From Trichomonas vaginalis G3 (Eukaryota > Parabasalia > Trichomonadida > Trichomonadidae), in the NCBI RefSeq assembly GCF_026262505.1, contig NC_067206.1, positions 19,241,319 to 19,305,318 on the forward strand: a stretch of DNA of 64,000 bases, read 5' to 3'. Below are positions 41,966 to 52,127 of the stretch, in pieces. The notes under the pieces were generated by a model. The model saw only the letters and a list, made by a program, of their open reading frames with translations. It had not been told where the DNA came from and did not search any database. The position numbers were made by a program, and so were the translations under genes. The first letter of the stretch is position 1. Each line of letters opens with the position of its first letter.

Positions 41966-42628
41966 ATGTCAGTCGAAGCAAAAACATTCACGAACAAATC
42001 TAATGGTGAAACATTCACAAAAGGCACTTATAACGGTATTGAAGTCTTACGTAGAGACAAGGATGGTTACATTAATGTAACAAAGATGTGTCAGCAGTTT
42101 AGGAAAGACTTTAGAAAGTTGTTGGAAAATAAGTCCTGGGAAGAGTATTATAAGGCATTTTGTGAAGAATATAGCAACCGCCGGAATTCCGACGGTTGCT
42201 TTTTATACAAAATTCATGCAGGAATTCCTGATGAAATCAAACAGGTTAGAGGAACGTATGTAGACCCAAGACTTATAAACTATATAGCAATGTGGGCTTC
42301 TCCAAAATATTGCATAGCAGTTGGAAAAATTATGGACTCCATAGACAAGAAAGTTCATGAGAAGTTAGATGAAGAAGAACTCGAAGATACAGTGGAGAAT
42401 GCTAAACCTTTGTTCGAAGAAGAAGTTGGAAAAATGTGTGAAAAACAATTAGAACATGAACGTGAGATATATTATGGTTATAGAGATTCTCCATACGAAC
42501 TAGACCAATGGGAACAAGAAGATTTAAAGAGAGAATTTAGAGAATATGAACTCGCTAAGATAGCATTTGAAGCTGCAGAAAAGAAGTTAAAAGTTTGGGG
42601 TCGTTTTGTACAAAAATATTGTGAGTAA
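41966..42628 (+). CDS. KilA-N domain protein (220 aa)
   Basis: Likely DNA-binding regulator of viral type. The KilA-N domain spans about residues 15-115: TFTKGTYNGIEVLRRDKDGY, INVTKMCQQFRKDF, then LYKIHAGIPDEIKQVRGTYV and PRLINYIAMWASPKYCIAVG. Residues 120-215 are a Glu/Lys-rich coiled coil, as in many KilA-N proteins of poxviruses and phages. I choose the ATG at 41966 because the upstream in-frame triplets belong to the leader conserved before four genes. Intact here. Confidence 0.85.
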   Translation: MSVEAKTFTNKSNGETFTKGTYNGIEVLRRDKDGYINVTKMCQQFRKDFRKLLENKSWEEYYKAFCEEYSNRRNSDGCFLYKIHAGIPDEIKQVRGTYVDPRLINYIAMWASPKYCIAVGKIMDSIDKKVHEKLDEEELEDTVENAKPLFEEEVGKMCEKQLEHEREIYYGYRDSPYELDQWEQEDLKREFREYELAKIAFEAAEKKLKVWGRFVQKYCE

Positions 42629-42939
42629 ATGAACCATTTATTTTTATTGAATTCACCAAAAATATATTTTAGGTGAAGAGGTGAGATCTCACCTGTTTTT
42701 TCACCTCATTTCTACCCTCTTGAATTTGTCATGACTTCTTCGTAAATGTTTTGTCAAGACTTCTTCGTAATGAGTGTAAAGGACCCAAAAATAATGTTTA
42801 GGTGAAGAGGTTAGATCTAACCTCATTTCTACCTCATTTATACCCTCATTTCTACCCTCTTGAATTTTCATGAATTTTCCCGAAATAAAAAATAAAGTTA
42901 GTTTTATTTTATTTATTTTTTTTATTTTGTATAAAAGAT
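42629..42939. repeat. Intergenic fold-back repeats with 25-bp core and promoter cassette
   Basis: Two fold-back repeats: GGTGAGATCTCACC (42680-42693) and GGTTAGATCTAACC (42809-42822). Between them is an inverted copy of the ACGAAGAAGTC minisatellite core (about 42725-42770). 42883-42939 is the KilA-type upstream cassette running to the ATG at 42940. No gene seen. Confidence 0.75.
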
Positions 42940-43476
42940 ATGATTTCAACAATCGGCACAACAACAATTCAAACAACAGCACCAAACTCGTTAGTCATGA
43001 ATCCAACATCTATGTTAGTAGAGATGAAAAGCTTCATTCCTTCTTCATATACTTTTGAAACAGAAATCCAGAAGATAAAGCAAGAACTTTTAACAAGTAA
43101 TTTAGACTGTAGTGCGAAAGATGAAACAAATGAACAGTATCTTTATGAAATGCAGGACCTCATCGACCATTTACCCAAACTACCTGAAATCCAACAACAA
43201 AAACTCACTATTCCTGAATTCGATGAAATTGAAGTCAAAGCAACTGACTCAGTAGAAATAAAGAAGTTCATACGAAAGGTAAACTATGAGTTTCTAGGAT
43301 TTCATTGCAACCATAAGGTTATGGACAAAGATTGCGACATGGTATATAAGAACATCTCTGACATATATAAATCTGAAGAATTTAAGACCTACGACAACTT
43401 TGTTTCGTTAGTTGCTGAATGTGTATGGCAGATAAGAGATAAAGATAGAAGAGGCAAAGTATGGAACAACAAATAA
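42940..43476 (+). CDS. Copy-2-specific unknown protein (178 aa)
   Basis: Begins MISTIGTTTIQTTAPNSLVM. It is helical and acidic, with one Cys/His-containing segment (GFHCNHKVMDKDCDMVYKN) at about 126-144. Not found in copy 1. It uses the same upstream cassette as the KilA-N genes although its protein is unrelated. The last 16 bp overlap the next gene. Function unknown. Confidence 0.65.
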   Translation: MISTIGTTTIQTTAPNSLVMNPTSMLVEMKSFIPSSYTFETEIQKIKQELLTSNLDCSAKDETNEQYLYEMQDLIDHLPKLPEIQQQKLTIPEFDEIEVKATDSVEIKKFIRKVNYEFLGFHCNHKVMDKDCDMVYKNISDIYKSEEFKTYDNFVSLVAECVWQIRDKDRRGKVWNNK

Positions 43477-43763
43477 GACCCGCTATGTTTGAGATGAAGA
43501 GAGCAATTGACGCTTTAGTTGTTTTAGCTGGTTTTATTTCAATGTATAACGCAAAAATGAACCCGCAATGTTCTAAATGTAAAGCAGCAATGAGGAGATA
43601 TAACTACTCCGTCAAAGAGATAGAACGTATGAGAAACGACTATGCAGACTTAAAGAAAGAAGCAGAAAAACCAGCAGAAGATAAAATGGACATGTTAGCA
43701 TTTCTGAACAAAAACTATCCAACTGCTGACGATTTCCTATTATCTGATGTCAAGAAGAAATAA
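43461..43763 (+). CDS. Copy-2-specific small protein with CxxC (100 aa)
   Basis: Begins MEQQIRPAMFEMKRAIDALV. A possible hydrophobic helix (ALVVLAGFISMY) is followed by CSKCKAAMRRYNY and a coiled coil. It overlaps the previous gene by 16 bp, so the two are probably expressed together. Function unknown; absent from copy 1. Confidence 0.6.
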   Translation: MEQQIRPAMFEMKRAIDALVVLAGFISMYNAKMNPQCSKCKAAMRRYNYSVKEIERMRNDYADLKKEAEKPAEDKMDMLAFLNKNYPTADDFLLSDVKKK

Positions 43764-44223
43764 AAGAAACTTTCGGCATTGTTAAAACATTTCGATGTAC
43801 TAAAAGAAGAAAATAGAAGCTACAAAACTGTTTAAAGTCTCACGAATTCATAACGTTTACCATGTAAAACGCTTATAAAATAACTGGGGGTAGAAAAGAG
43901 GGTAGAAATGAGGTTAGATCTAACCATTCTACCCTAAACATTATTTTTGCTGAATTCAGCAACAAAATTCTGAGTAAAATAATTTTTAGGGCATGTGTCA
44001 AACCGTTGATTTTCACAAAATTTAAAAAATAACGTTTTACCATGTAAAACGCTTATAAAATAACTGGGGTAGAAAAGAGGGTAGAAATGAGGTTAGATCT
44101 AACCATCTACCCTAAAATATATTTTTGCTGAATCAGCAACAAAAATCGTGATTTCCTTAAAGAAGAAAAAATAAAGTTAGTTTTATTTTTATTTATTTTT
44201 TTATTTTGTATGTAAAGACATAT
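43764..44223. repeat. Two tandem fold-back units and promoter cassette
   Basis: Two roughly 180-bp units (from about 43845 and 44030) share GTTTACCATGTAAAACGC, then AGGTTAGATCTAACCA palindromes (centres 43912-43925, 44091-44104). The first unit also has a 16-bp perfect palindrome TTGCTGAATTCAGCAA (43947-43962). 44163-44223 is another KilA-type cassette. No gene seen. Confidence 0.75.
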
Positions 44224-44836
44224 ATGTCAAAACATTGAGTTTGAAACAGTTAGAAAGATAGACAATGACACCAAATTGGTTAGAATAGGTGATTTAAACG
44301 TAAGATACTCAAAGAAATACAACAAATATTCTTTGTCAGACATTATATCTCCATCTGGAAAGAAAAACACACGACTGGGTTAGAAATGCTTCAACTCAGA
44401 AAATTTTGACAAGAAATCCTGAGCTTATGATATCAGTAAGATTCTATGGAACTACAGCATATCTCATCGACAAAAGTCTTATACCAATAGTTTTGTTATG
44501 GATTGACCCAGTTGTTGGATATAACTTCATAACTTATGGTTCATTCGATACGGAACGTTGCAGTGAAGGCTTACTTTACATCGTTCAGAAACCGAAGGAC
44601 TTCAACACAAAAAGATATAAGATAGGAAGACATATAATATAACTCAAAGATATGACAGTACAGTCAATAGAGTCAAGGTTGTGTTCGTTAATGATATGAG
44701 AGCCGCAGAAACAGAACTACTCGAAAAGTTTGAGAAAATGTATGGTGCTCCCATAAAAGGTAAAGAAACGTTTGAAGTAGATGAGATAGATAAAGCTATA
44801 AAATTATTTGACGAAGTTGCTGAAAAATACATGTAA
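44224..44836 (+). pseudogene. Copy-2-specific cargo gene, possibly KilA-N-like
   Basis: Recognisable segments KYNKYSLSDIISPSG and ILTRNPELMISVRFYGTTAY are suggestive of a diverged KilA-N-type fold; weak evidence. It has the same leader and upstream cassette as the KilA-N genes. Broken, with about three interruptions. Confidence 0.45.
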
Positions 44837-44862
44837 AGCGTTTATTTTTGGTCTTTTGTGAA

Positions 44863-44926
44863 AGATAGAAAAAATAACGCTAATTTTATTTTTATTTATT
44901 TTTTTATTTTGTATGTAAAGACAGAT
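44863..44926 (+). promoter_or_regulatory. KilA-type upstream cassette before MSV199-like gene
   Basis: AAAATAACGCTAATTTTATT, T-rich run and leader TGTATGTAAAGACAGAT to the ATG at 44927. Confidence 0.6.
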
Positions 44927-45753
44927 ATGTCAACAACAGAGAACACAACAACTGCTATCGTTCATGAAGCCATAAATGAAGAATACGAATACATACAGTA
45001 TAACAAACAATTGAGACTCATTCGTTCAGTCAAAGATGACATGTACCAAATGCAAAGTATAATGAATGCTCTTCTTTCTACAAAGCAAGCATATCATTGG
45101 TTTGAAAACCAACAGGCTAAAGAACTTTTAGAAGAATTTCCTCATATGATTGCTTCCCTCGGAAAACCGAGGGAAGAGATTCCGTACGAAAATCGCAAGA
45201 ATTTGGCACCTGGTTTGAAAGGATATTATGTTCATAGACTTTTAGTAAATGCTGTAGCAATGTGGGCTTCACCTCGTTATGCTTGTTATATTTTCATGAT
45301 GTTAGATGAACTATATAAAGCAGAACGTGGAGAGATGGAAAAGAAACTTCAAGCAAAAGATGAAGTCATTGAATCCAAAGACAAAAGCATACAGAAAAGA
45401 ATACCACGTTCAGTACCAAAAGGAAAGGAAAAGAGTTATAAGTATATGATTTACGCTGAAGAGATGGAGAAAGAAGAAGATAGAGATATGGTTATGTTGC
45501 ATTTAGTCAGAAGAAACAACAAAAGCTTTTACGACCTTGCTAAGATTTACAAATCTGACAGAAACTGGTTCTATCGTGAAAACTTACCGATTTCAATGAC
45601 ACCGAATGAGCAAATAAAGGAAATTGTCAAAATACTCTTCCTCAAACACACTATGACATCAAAGGTTGCACAATACTTACATTCAAAGAAGACTTACCAT
45701 TACTGAAGGAAAAGATAACAGAATATTTCGATAACTTCAAAGAGGAAGAATAA
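44927..45753 (+). pseudogene. MSV199/KilA-type DNA-binding protein, copy 2
   Basis: Homologue of 19468-20295. Segments YYVHRLLVNAVAMW, SPRYACYIFMMLDELY and SFYDLAKIYKSDRNWFYREN are conserved. Interrupted about once, toward the end. Confidence 0.65.
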
Positions 45754-45807
45754 AAAAATCTAAGCTAATTTTATTTTTTTATAAAATTTTATCTCATATG
45801 AAAGAAC

Positions 45808-46023
45808 ATGAATTTAGAATATTCGGAACTCATGACAGAAGAAGAGAACGAACAACATGTAAAAGATTATGCAAAATTTCTGAAGACATACAAAGCATTT
45901 AAACAATATCTAAATGCTTCTAAAGATTATGCAAAATTTCTGAAGGTATATAAAGCTTATGAAAAAGCGTATGAAAAGTTTATACATTGGGGAATTGTTG
46001 TAAAATATCCATATGAAGACTAA
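45808..46023 (+). CDS. Small repeat-containing protein (71 aa), copy 2
   Basis: Differs from 19197-19412 by a single residue that I can see. Two DYAKFLK(T/V)YKA repeats. Role unknown. Confidence 0.65.
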   Translation: MNLEYSELMTEEENEQHVKDYAKFLKTYKAFKQYLNASKDYAKFLKVYKAYEKAYEKFIHWGIVVKYPYED

Positions 46024-46041
46024 CCAAAAATATATTTTTGC

Positions 46042-46513
46042 TTAAATAGCTTCAGGGTCTATTTCTTCAACCATTTCACTTCCTTCGTCAATGTCAATAG
46101 AAGCTTCTTCAACCTTTGGTAAGAATTTCTGTATAACATCTTTGTTCGTTATTGTCTTCAGAGATGAAGGATAATATTTCACATTTGTTTCACCCTTCTT
46201 ATATTCTTTCTGTTCGGAAAGATTTAGCAATACTGAAGAAGTCAACGTTAGAGTTCTTTATGACAGTATAATGAGTATCTTTGACATTCACGAAGAAACT
46301 CTTTTGTTTCAAAACTACTGCTAACTCTTGTGAAGTATAACGTTTGCGGTCAATGACGATAGCTAATGGTCTGACATACTGACCAAACTTAGATTCTTTC
46401 ACAAACTTCTTGTTAAAGATAACATTAACGTTTGAAGCACCATTGAACTCATTCTTGATGGCAGTAGCGAGAGCATTGTATGAAAAGAACTTGCAATCTT
46501 GCATGTGTTTCAT
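46042..46513 (-). pseudogene. Unknown Polinton protein (about 157 codons), copy 2
   Basis: Homologue of 18705-19178, starting MKHMQDCKFFSYNALATAIK. Interrupted about once. Confidence 0.6.
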
Positions 46514-46602
46514 TAAAATAAAAATATTAAATTATTTTGAAAAATAACTTAAAAAAATCTAATCTAATTTTTTCAAAAAATATTTTTTTTTTCCTACTAA
46601 AG

Positions 46603-49600
46603 ATGTATCGGAAGTTGTCTAAGTTAGAACACTCGGAAATAAAACAACTTCTTACAGAAGCTAATATAGATGTTGCAAAGCATTACGCAACAAACAAAAA
46701 GGCACTCGCTGACATCCTCAATGACTATAATGGTGCAATAAGTTATGATAGAATTCATGAGTTCATAAAGCCGCAACGCGGCGAGGACGAAGTTCATGCA
46801 ATAGCATTTCCTTTAAATGACATTGCTATTGACTTATATCATAGACGTTCAGTACCTCATGAAGTAAGGCGTGAGATGTTTGACATAACAAATGCGAACG
46901 TTGGTGAAACAAGAAGAAGAGACGACACACTGAAACAACAGAGAAGAGAGATGTTTAAAAGTGCTATAGAACAAGTTCGCAAAGCTAACGATGTCATTCG
47001 TTCCATTGACGACAAACCAAAAGAAGGTGAGAGATGGTTAAAGAAAGATGAAGAGAATAGGAAGAGAAATGTGAAGTCAGGCAATAGACTCATTGACTTT
47101 AACATCGAAGCTTTAGATGAACCAAACAGAGACTACTTACACAAACATTTCGGTAAGGTTTTCATGAGACTCTTAGAGAAGATTAAAATAAACTCCAACA
47201 AAGATGGATGGTATGTTATAAACTTGGTGGAAAGTATGAATGTTCTACGTTAAACCTCAATAATATTGGAACATTACTACATCAGCTCTTGAAGGAGAAC
47301 TTTATATCAGAGATAGAAGCAAATGCTGCAGGTATTGTTGAAATGCACTATGACTTCTTCTTGACAAACATAAAGAATCTTACCGAAATAAAGATGTATG
47401 ATTTAACAGAATATGAAGGCTTAACGATGTCAGATGTAAAGAAAGGAAAGCCAGAAGCGACCATATAGAGATGAAAGCACACTGACAAATGACCAGAAAG
47501 CCATTTTGGAAGCTCTTAAGCAAACAGGAAACCCAGCACTTATAGAAAGCTTTTGGAAAGATAATGGTGAAAAGAAGTTTTATAAGAAGAGAAGCGGTCA
47601 GTTCTGGAAGTATCTTTGCACATTACCTATAAATCTTGAACGCTACCAAATCTTCAATGAACTGAACAAAAGAACTGCAACACTTATGACAGAAGACAAT
47701 TGTTTCGTTTATGCTTGCATTCAGGCTGGAGTAGATGAAGACTATTGACCACATGAGAGAAGTCATTCGTGTTAGAGACTTTCCTCAAAGTAAAGTACAA
47801 GAAATTTCTGACGCAACAGGTATAGCATTTAATGTTACCATTGGTTATTTCAATGACTCAAGACATAATGAAATAAAGAGATATATACCAAAAGAATGTG
47901 AAACTGCTCGAACTATTGACTTACTTCTTGTTGAAGACCACTACATGCTAAACGAAAGATTACCAATGACAACATATTTCATTCGCAACTATATAGAAAT
48001 CTTGAAGGAGTGTGGTGGAATGAACATTGAGAAACAGATGAAATTATACAAAGAGAGATGGTAAATACATTGTTCGCATGGATAGAACAACACCGTTATG
48101 GGATGTTATGAAAACATTGTGGGAGTGCAAATATTTTGAACCTATTTCTTATGGAGAACTTTTCACATATACGACTGACTTATATAAACAGAACCTTGCA
48201 CCATTTAAAGATTTGACATATGCTCCAAAGTATTGTGTACAACTGAAGAAGAAAGCAGAGTCAAAAGAAGTAAATAAAGCTAAATGTAAGTTCATTCCTG
48301 AGCATGTTTTCTTTGCTGACTTTGAGTGCAGTACCGATGGCTTTCATAAAGCTTTTAACATCTGTTATGACAGTGAAGATGGTTCAGTGAGTGAAAGCAT
48401 ATGGGGTCAGAACTGTGCAACAGAATTTTTGGAACGACTTCCTGACAAGAGTTTAATATATTTCCATAACCTCAGTTATGATATAAACTTCATCTTAAGA
48501 CACATGACAGAAGTGAAAGGAACTCCCATCATTAAAGGTTCACGAACAATGCAAATAACTGGCTTATATAAAGGAAGGGCAATTATTATAAAAGACTCTT
48601 ACAGTGTTATAAATAAGAAGCTTAAACTATTTCCTGCTATGTTTAACTTACAAACAGGACCGAAAGAAGTATTTCCATATAACTACTACAGCAGTACTTT
48701 GTTAGCAAATGACAACAGAACTGGTGTCATTTCTGAAGCATGTAAGTTTATCCGGGATGCAGATACATTCATGAAAAACATAGATTCCATCAAAGGTTGC
48801 AGAATAGATGAGAACCACTTCGACTTAGAAAAATATAGCACGTTTTATTGCAAACAAGATGTAAGAATTTTAAGAGAAGGTTTTGTTAAGTTCCGCAATG
48901 ACTTATTGAAAGAATTTGATTTAAACGTTTATGACTACGTTAGTATTTGTTCAATTGCTAACAAATTATTTGAGAACAGAGTATACTTCCCGAATGGAAA
49001 TCTTTATGACCTCTCAAATAAACCAAGAGAATTTATTTCGAGATGTATTCAAGGTGGAAGATGTATGCTGTCAGATAACATGAAACAAAAGAGTAAAGAG
49101 AAACTCATTGCTGACTTCGACGCTGTTTCATTATATCCATCCGCTATAGCAAGATTGTATACTTTAGAAGGAATTCCAAAGGTTATGAAGGATGAGATGC
49201 TAAGCACAGAGTATCTCATGAGACATTTATTCGATGACGACCAAAAGGAACCCATTGGTGAAAAGTTTATGTCTGGCTTCTTTGTTCTCATTAAGATAAC
49301 AGAGATTGGAATACATAGACACTTTCCTTTAATAGTTTGTGACCCTGAACTAAATCCAGAACTTAACGTTCCCAGAAGTTCAAACACTTGCTGTTTAATG
49401 TATGTTGACCATATAACATTACAAGACCTCATAAAATATCAAGGTGTCAAATGTGAAGTGTTGCAAGGATACTATTACGATGGAAACAGAGATATTAGAA
49501 TAAGAGATGAAGTAAAGAAGTTGTTTGAGTTAAGGTTAAAGTATAAGAAAGAAGGAAATCCTTTGCAAGAAAATATAAAGCTCATTCTGAACAGTATTTA

Positions 49601-50372
49601 TGGCAAAACTATTCTATCTCCTATTGAGTCAAAAATAACCATAGTAATGACAAAGATGCTATAAGATATGCCATCAGAAACTACAACCATATAGTGAAGT
49701 TCGAAGGTTTGGATGGTTCAGATAAAACTATTTTCAAGCTAACGAAAAGCATTTGCAGACACTTTAACTTCTGTCCACTTGGTGTTAACATTCTATCAAT
49801 GTCGAAGAGAATAATGTGTGAAGTATTCTGTACTGCTGAAGACTTAGGAATGGACATCTTTTATAGCGATACGACAGTATGCATCTCTACAATGAAGATA
49901 TCCCTCGTTTAGCTGAAGAGTTTGAGAAACGTTATGGAAGAGTTCTCATTGGTAAAAACCTTGGTCAGTTTCATAGTGACTTCGCAGAAATAACACCTGG
50001 AAAACAAAGTTTAGCATACAAGTCAATATTTTGTGGAAAGAAGACTTACATAGACTTACTCACGAATGATTTAAATGAAGTTGCATTTCACTGCAGAATG
50101 AAAGGCGTGAAGCAAGATGTTATTGCTTTAACCGCTAATGAAATGTTTCCTGACTCTGTTCAGTGTTTCTATGATGAAGATAAAGGTTTAATGGTTCCGC
50201 AAGGAAAATTTGACAAAGACTCTGAGTTCAGTGTTATGAAGTTATATAAAGCACTTTATGACGGTCAAGAGATTGGATTTGACTTATGTAAGTCTTCTAG
50301 TCCTTGCTTTGCTGAAAAGTTTAACTTCTCATAACGACTAAAACAAGCTTTATTCGTAAGTTGAAGTTCTGA
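46603..50372 (+). pseudogene. Polymerase-upstream region and family B DNA polymerase, copy 2
   Basis: Counterpart of 14699-18615. The upstream part has a single HEVRREMFDITNANVGETRR unit and an in-frame double hairpin (46770-46795). The polymerase part shows FADFECSTD, YFHNLSYD, YCKQD, DFDAVSLYPS and KLILNSIYG. Broken in about five places. Copy 1 is the better reference. Confidence 0.9.
46770..46795. repeat. GC-rich double hairpin inside coding sequence, copy 2
   Basis: GCCGCAACGCGGC followed by GGACGAAGTTC, read as part of KPQRGEDEVHA. Counterpart of 18423-18448. Confidence 0.8.
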
Positions 50373-50469
50373 GGTCATTTATTTTTGTCAGCAATGAGGT
50401 CATGAATGAGGTCATTTATTTTTGTCAGAAATGAGGTCATTCGTGATAAAAATAAAGCTAGCGTAGATT

Positions 50470-51327
50470 TTACAATACTGCGATGGTAGAGTTTAAGAGT
50501 TGTGTTTCAATGTAGAGACAGTCCTTATGGTCTGGAGGTAAGAACACTGGGCAGTTATGGTCATGAGTGGAGAACATGTCTATCCAAAACTCACGATTGA
50601 AGCCAGTTAATTTATAGTATTTAGGGTTAGGAAGTGGTGAAGTTCTTGTATGACCAATGAACTCATTTTCAACTCCCTTACTTAAGTTTGAATATAATAT
50701 AGCTTGCTTTCTATCCCAAATGCCAGGTGTTACAATCTTTGAAAATTCATTTTTCCTCGGAAGCATTGCATCATAATTGAAAACATTCTTGAAATCATCA
50801 CTTGGTTCAGAGATTTGAAATCTTATACGTAATGGATTTTCTTTCTTTTTAGCTACTTCATTGAATGGTGAATATATAACAAACTGACAGTCATGTGTTC
50901 CATCTTCATTTTCATTAAATTCATAATGAAAGTCTATAAGTTGTGGCTGACTACCTTCTTCTTTCAGTTGTGCAAGAAACTCACGTAAAGGCTGTAAAGT
51001 TTGTACTTCAATGTTGAACTTTTTCTCGAACATTTCATTGAAGGAAATCATACATTCTTGTAAAGTTGTATCGTCTTTAAAGTATTTGTATATGTGAATG
51101 TTTTGGGCGCTTAAAGACTGTTCGTCATTTTCTATCTCGACTTGAAGTATAAAGTCAACCTTTCTGAAAGCACGTGTTATATACATAGATGTTATGCCAA
51201 TGTACTTCTCTTCATTTATGTTCACAATCCAGTCTGTTGGAAACTTAAACGTTACTCTGTTCCCCTTTATTTTGACGTCAGGGTTTTCACTACTGAACGC
51301 AACAGATAAAGGTATTTGTCTATACAT
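50470..51327 (-). CDS. Conserved Polinton protein, 285 aa, possibly minor capsid, copy 2
   Basis: Same length as 13736-14593 with only a few substitutions. Intact. The 3' spacer to the polymerase lacks the GC double hairpin seen in copy 1 and instead has three GAGGTCATTTATTTTTGTCA-type repeats (about 50370-50460). Confidence 0.75.
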   Translation of the reverse strand: MYRQIPLSVAFSSENPDVKIKGNRVTFKFPTDWIVNINEEKYIGITSMYITRAFRKVDFILQVEIENDEQSLSAQNIHIYKYFKDDTTLQECMISFNEMFEKKFNIEVQTLQPLREFLAQLKEEGSQPQLIDFHYEFNENEDGTHDCQFVIYSPFNEVAKKKENPLRIRFQISEPSDDFKNVFNYDAMLPRKNEFSKIVTPGIWDRKQAILYSNLSKGVENEFIGHTRTSPLPNPKYYKLTGFNREFWIDMFSTHDHNCPVFLPPDHKDCLYIETQLLNSTIAVL

Positions 51328-51351
51328 TTAATTCGGATAAAAATAAACCAT

Positions 51352-51621
51352 TTACTCTTTCTTTGCTTCAGCTTCTTTAGCTTTTGTTCTTCCTTTGCTT
51401 TTGCTTCTTCTAGCTTTCTTTGCCAGCAAACGTGGGTTCTTTTGTCTTCCAGCAGCTAATGCAGCAAGTTGTTTTTCACTAAGTTTTCTCTTTGGTCTCT
51501 CTGGCTTTTGTTCTTGTTTTTGTTCCTTCAGTTCGGATAAAATTTGCTCACGAATTTCTTTCTTCAATGCTTCAACATCTATGACCCCTTGGGTCTTGTC
51601 CATATGACTTGTCTGAGTCAT
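51352..51621 (-). CDS. Lys/Glu/Ala-rich basic protein (89 aa), copy 2
   Basis: Homologue of 13451-13711. The basic block KRKLSEKQLAALAAGRQK is conserved. The C-terminal Lys/Ala/Glu run differs in length and register between copies. Start at 51621, divergent from the next gene over 45 bp. Confidence 0.65.
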   Translation of the reverse strand: MTQTSHMDKTQGVIDVEALKKEIREQILSELKEQKQEQKPERPKRKLSEKQLAALAAGRQKNPRLLAKKARRSKSKGRTKAKEAEAKKE

Positions 51622-51666
51622 TTGACTGCAGATAAAAAACAAAATTAAAACTTTAACCGATGTAAA

Positions 51667-52100
51667 ATGAGCTTGTCAAAATCAGAGCGAGAGTCTATTA
51701 TATTAAATGACGCAAGAGGAATACAACATCCTTTCTATTACGTAAGTCAGAGTAAAGATGGTAAAATATACGTAAGAAAAAGAAAGGTTCCATTAGCGAA
51801 TGCAGAAAGCGACAACATTAAGGTGCATGGCAAGGGCGAAGCCCACGAAGCCCATATAAAACCTTCTGTTCAAACCGAGCCACCAAAAGAACCAGAAGAA
51901 AAGAAGCCAGATGTACTTTCAATAACGAACCAAGAGCTTATTGCAAAGTTTGTGAATTTCATTGAAAAACAAACCGAGTCAAAGAACCTGACCCACCAGT
52001 GAAAGAAGTTGAGACAAAAGAGAATGTACAGTTCATTGAAAATGTCAAGAAACAACTTCCACCACGAATGCCAAGAAGAAGAGTGAGAATAATGAAGTAA
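51667..52100 (+). pseudogene. Small basic protein with FYYV-KDGK motif, copy 2
   Basis: Homologue of 12971-13405. The hairpin-derived segment reads HGKGEAHEAH here. Interrupted about once. Precedes the capsid gene by 27 bp. Confidence 0.6.
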
Positions 52101-52104
52101 ATAG

Positions 52105-52116
52105 ATATTTTTATCC
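52105..52116 (+). promoter_or_regulatory. ATATTTTTATCC promoter-like motif before capsid gene
   Basis: Variant of TTTATTTTTAT, 11 bp before the capsid ATG at 52128. The adjacent CCGAAGTAAATAC resembles CGGAACTAA and CGAATTAA at the 285-codon gene starts. Confidence 0.4.
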
Positions 52117-52127
52117 GAAGTAAATAC

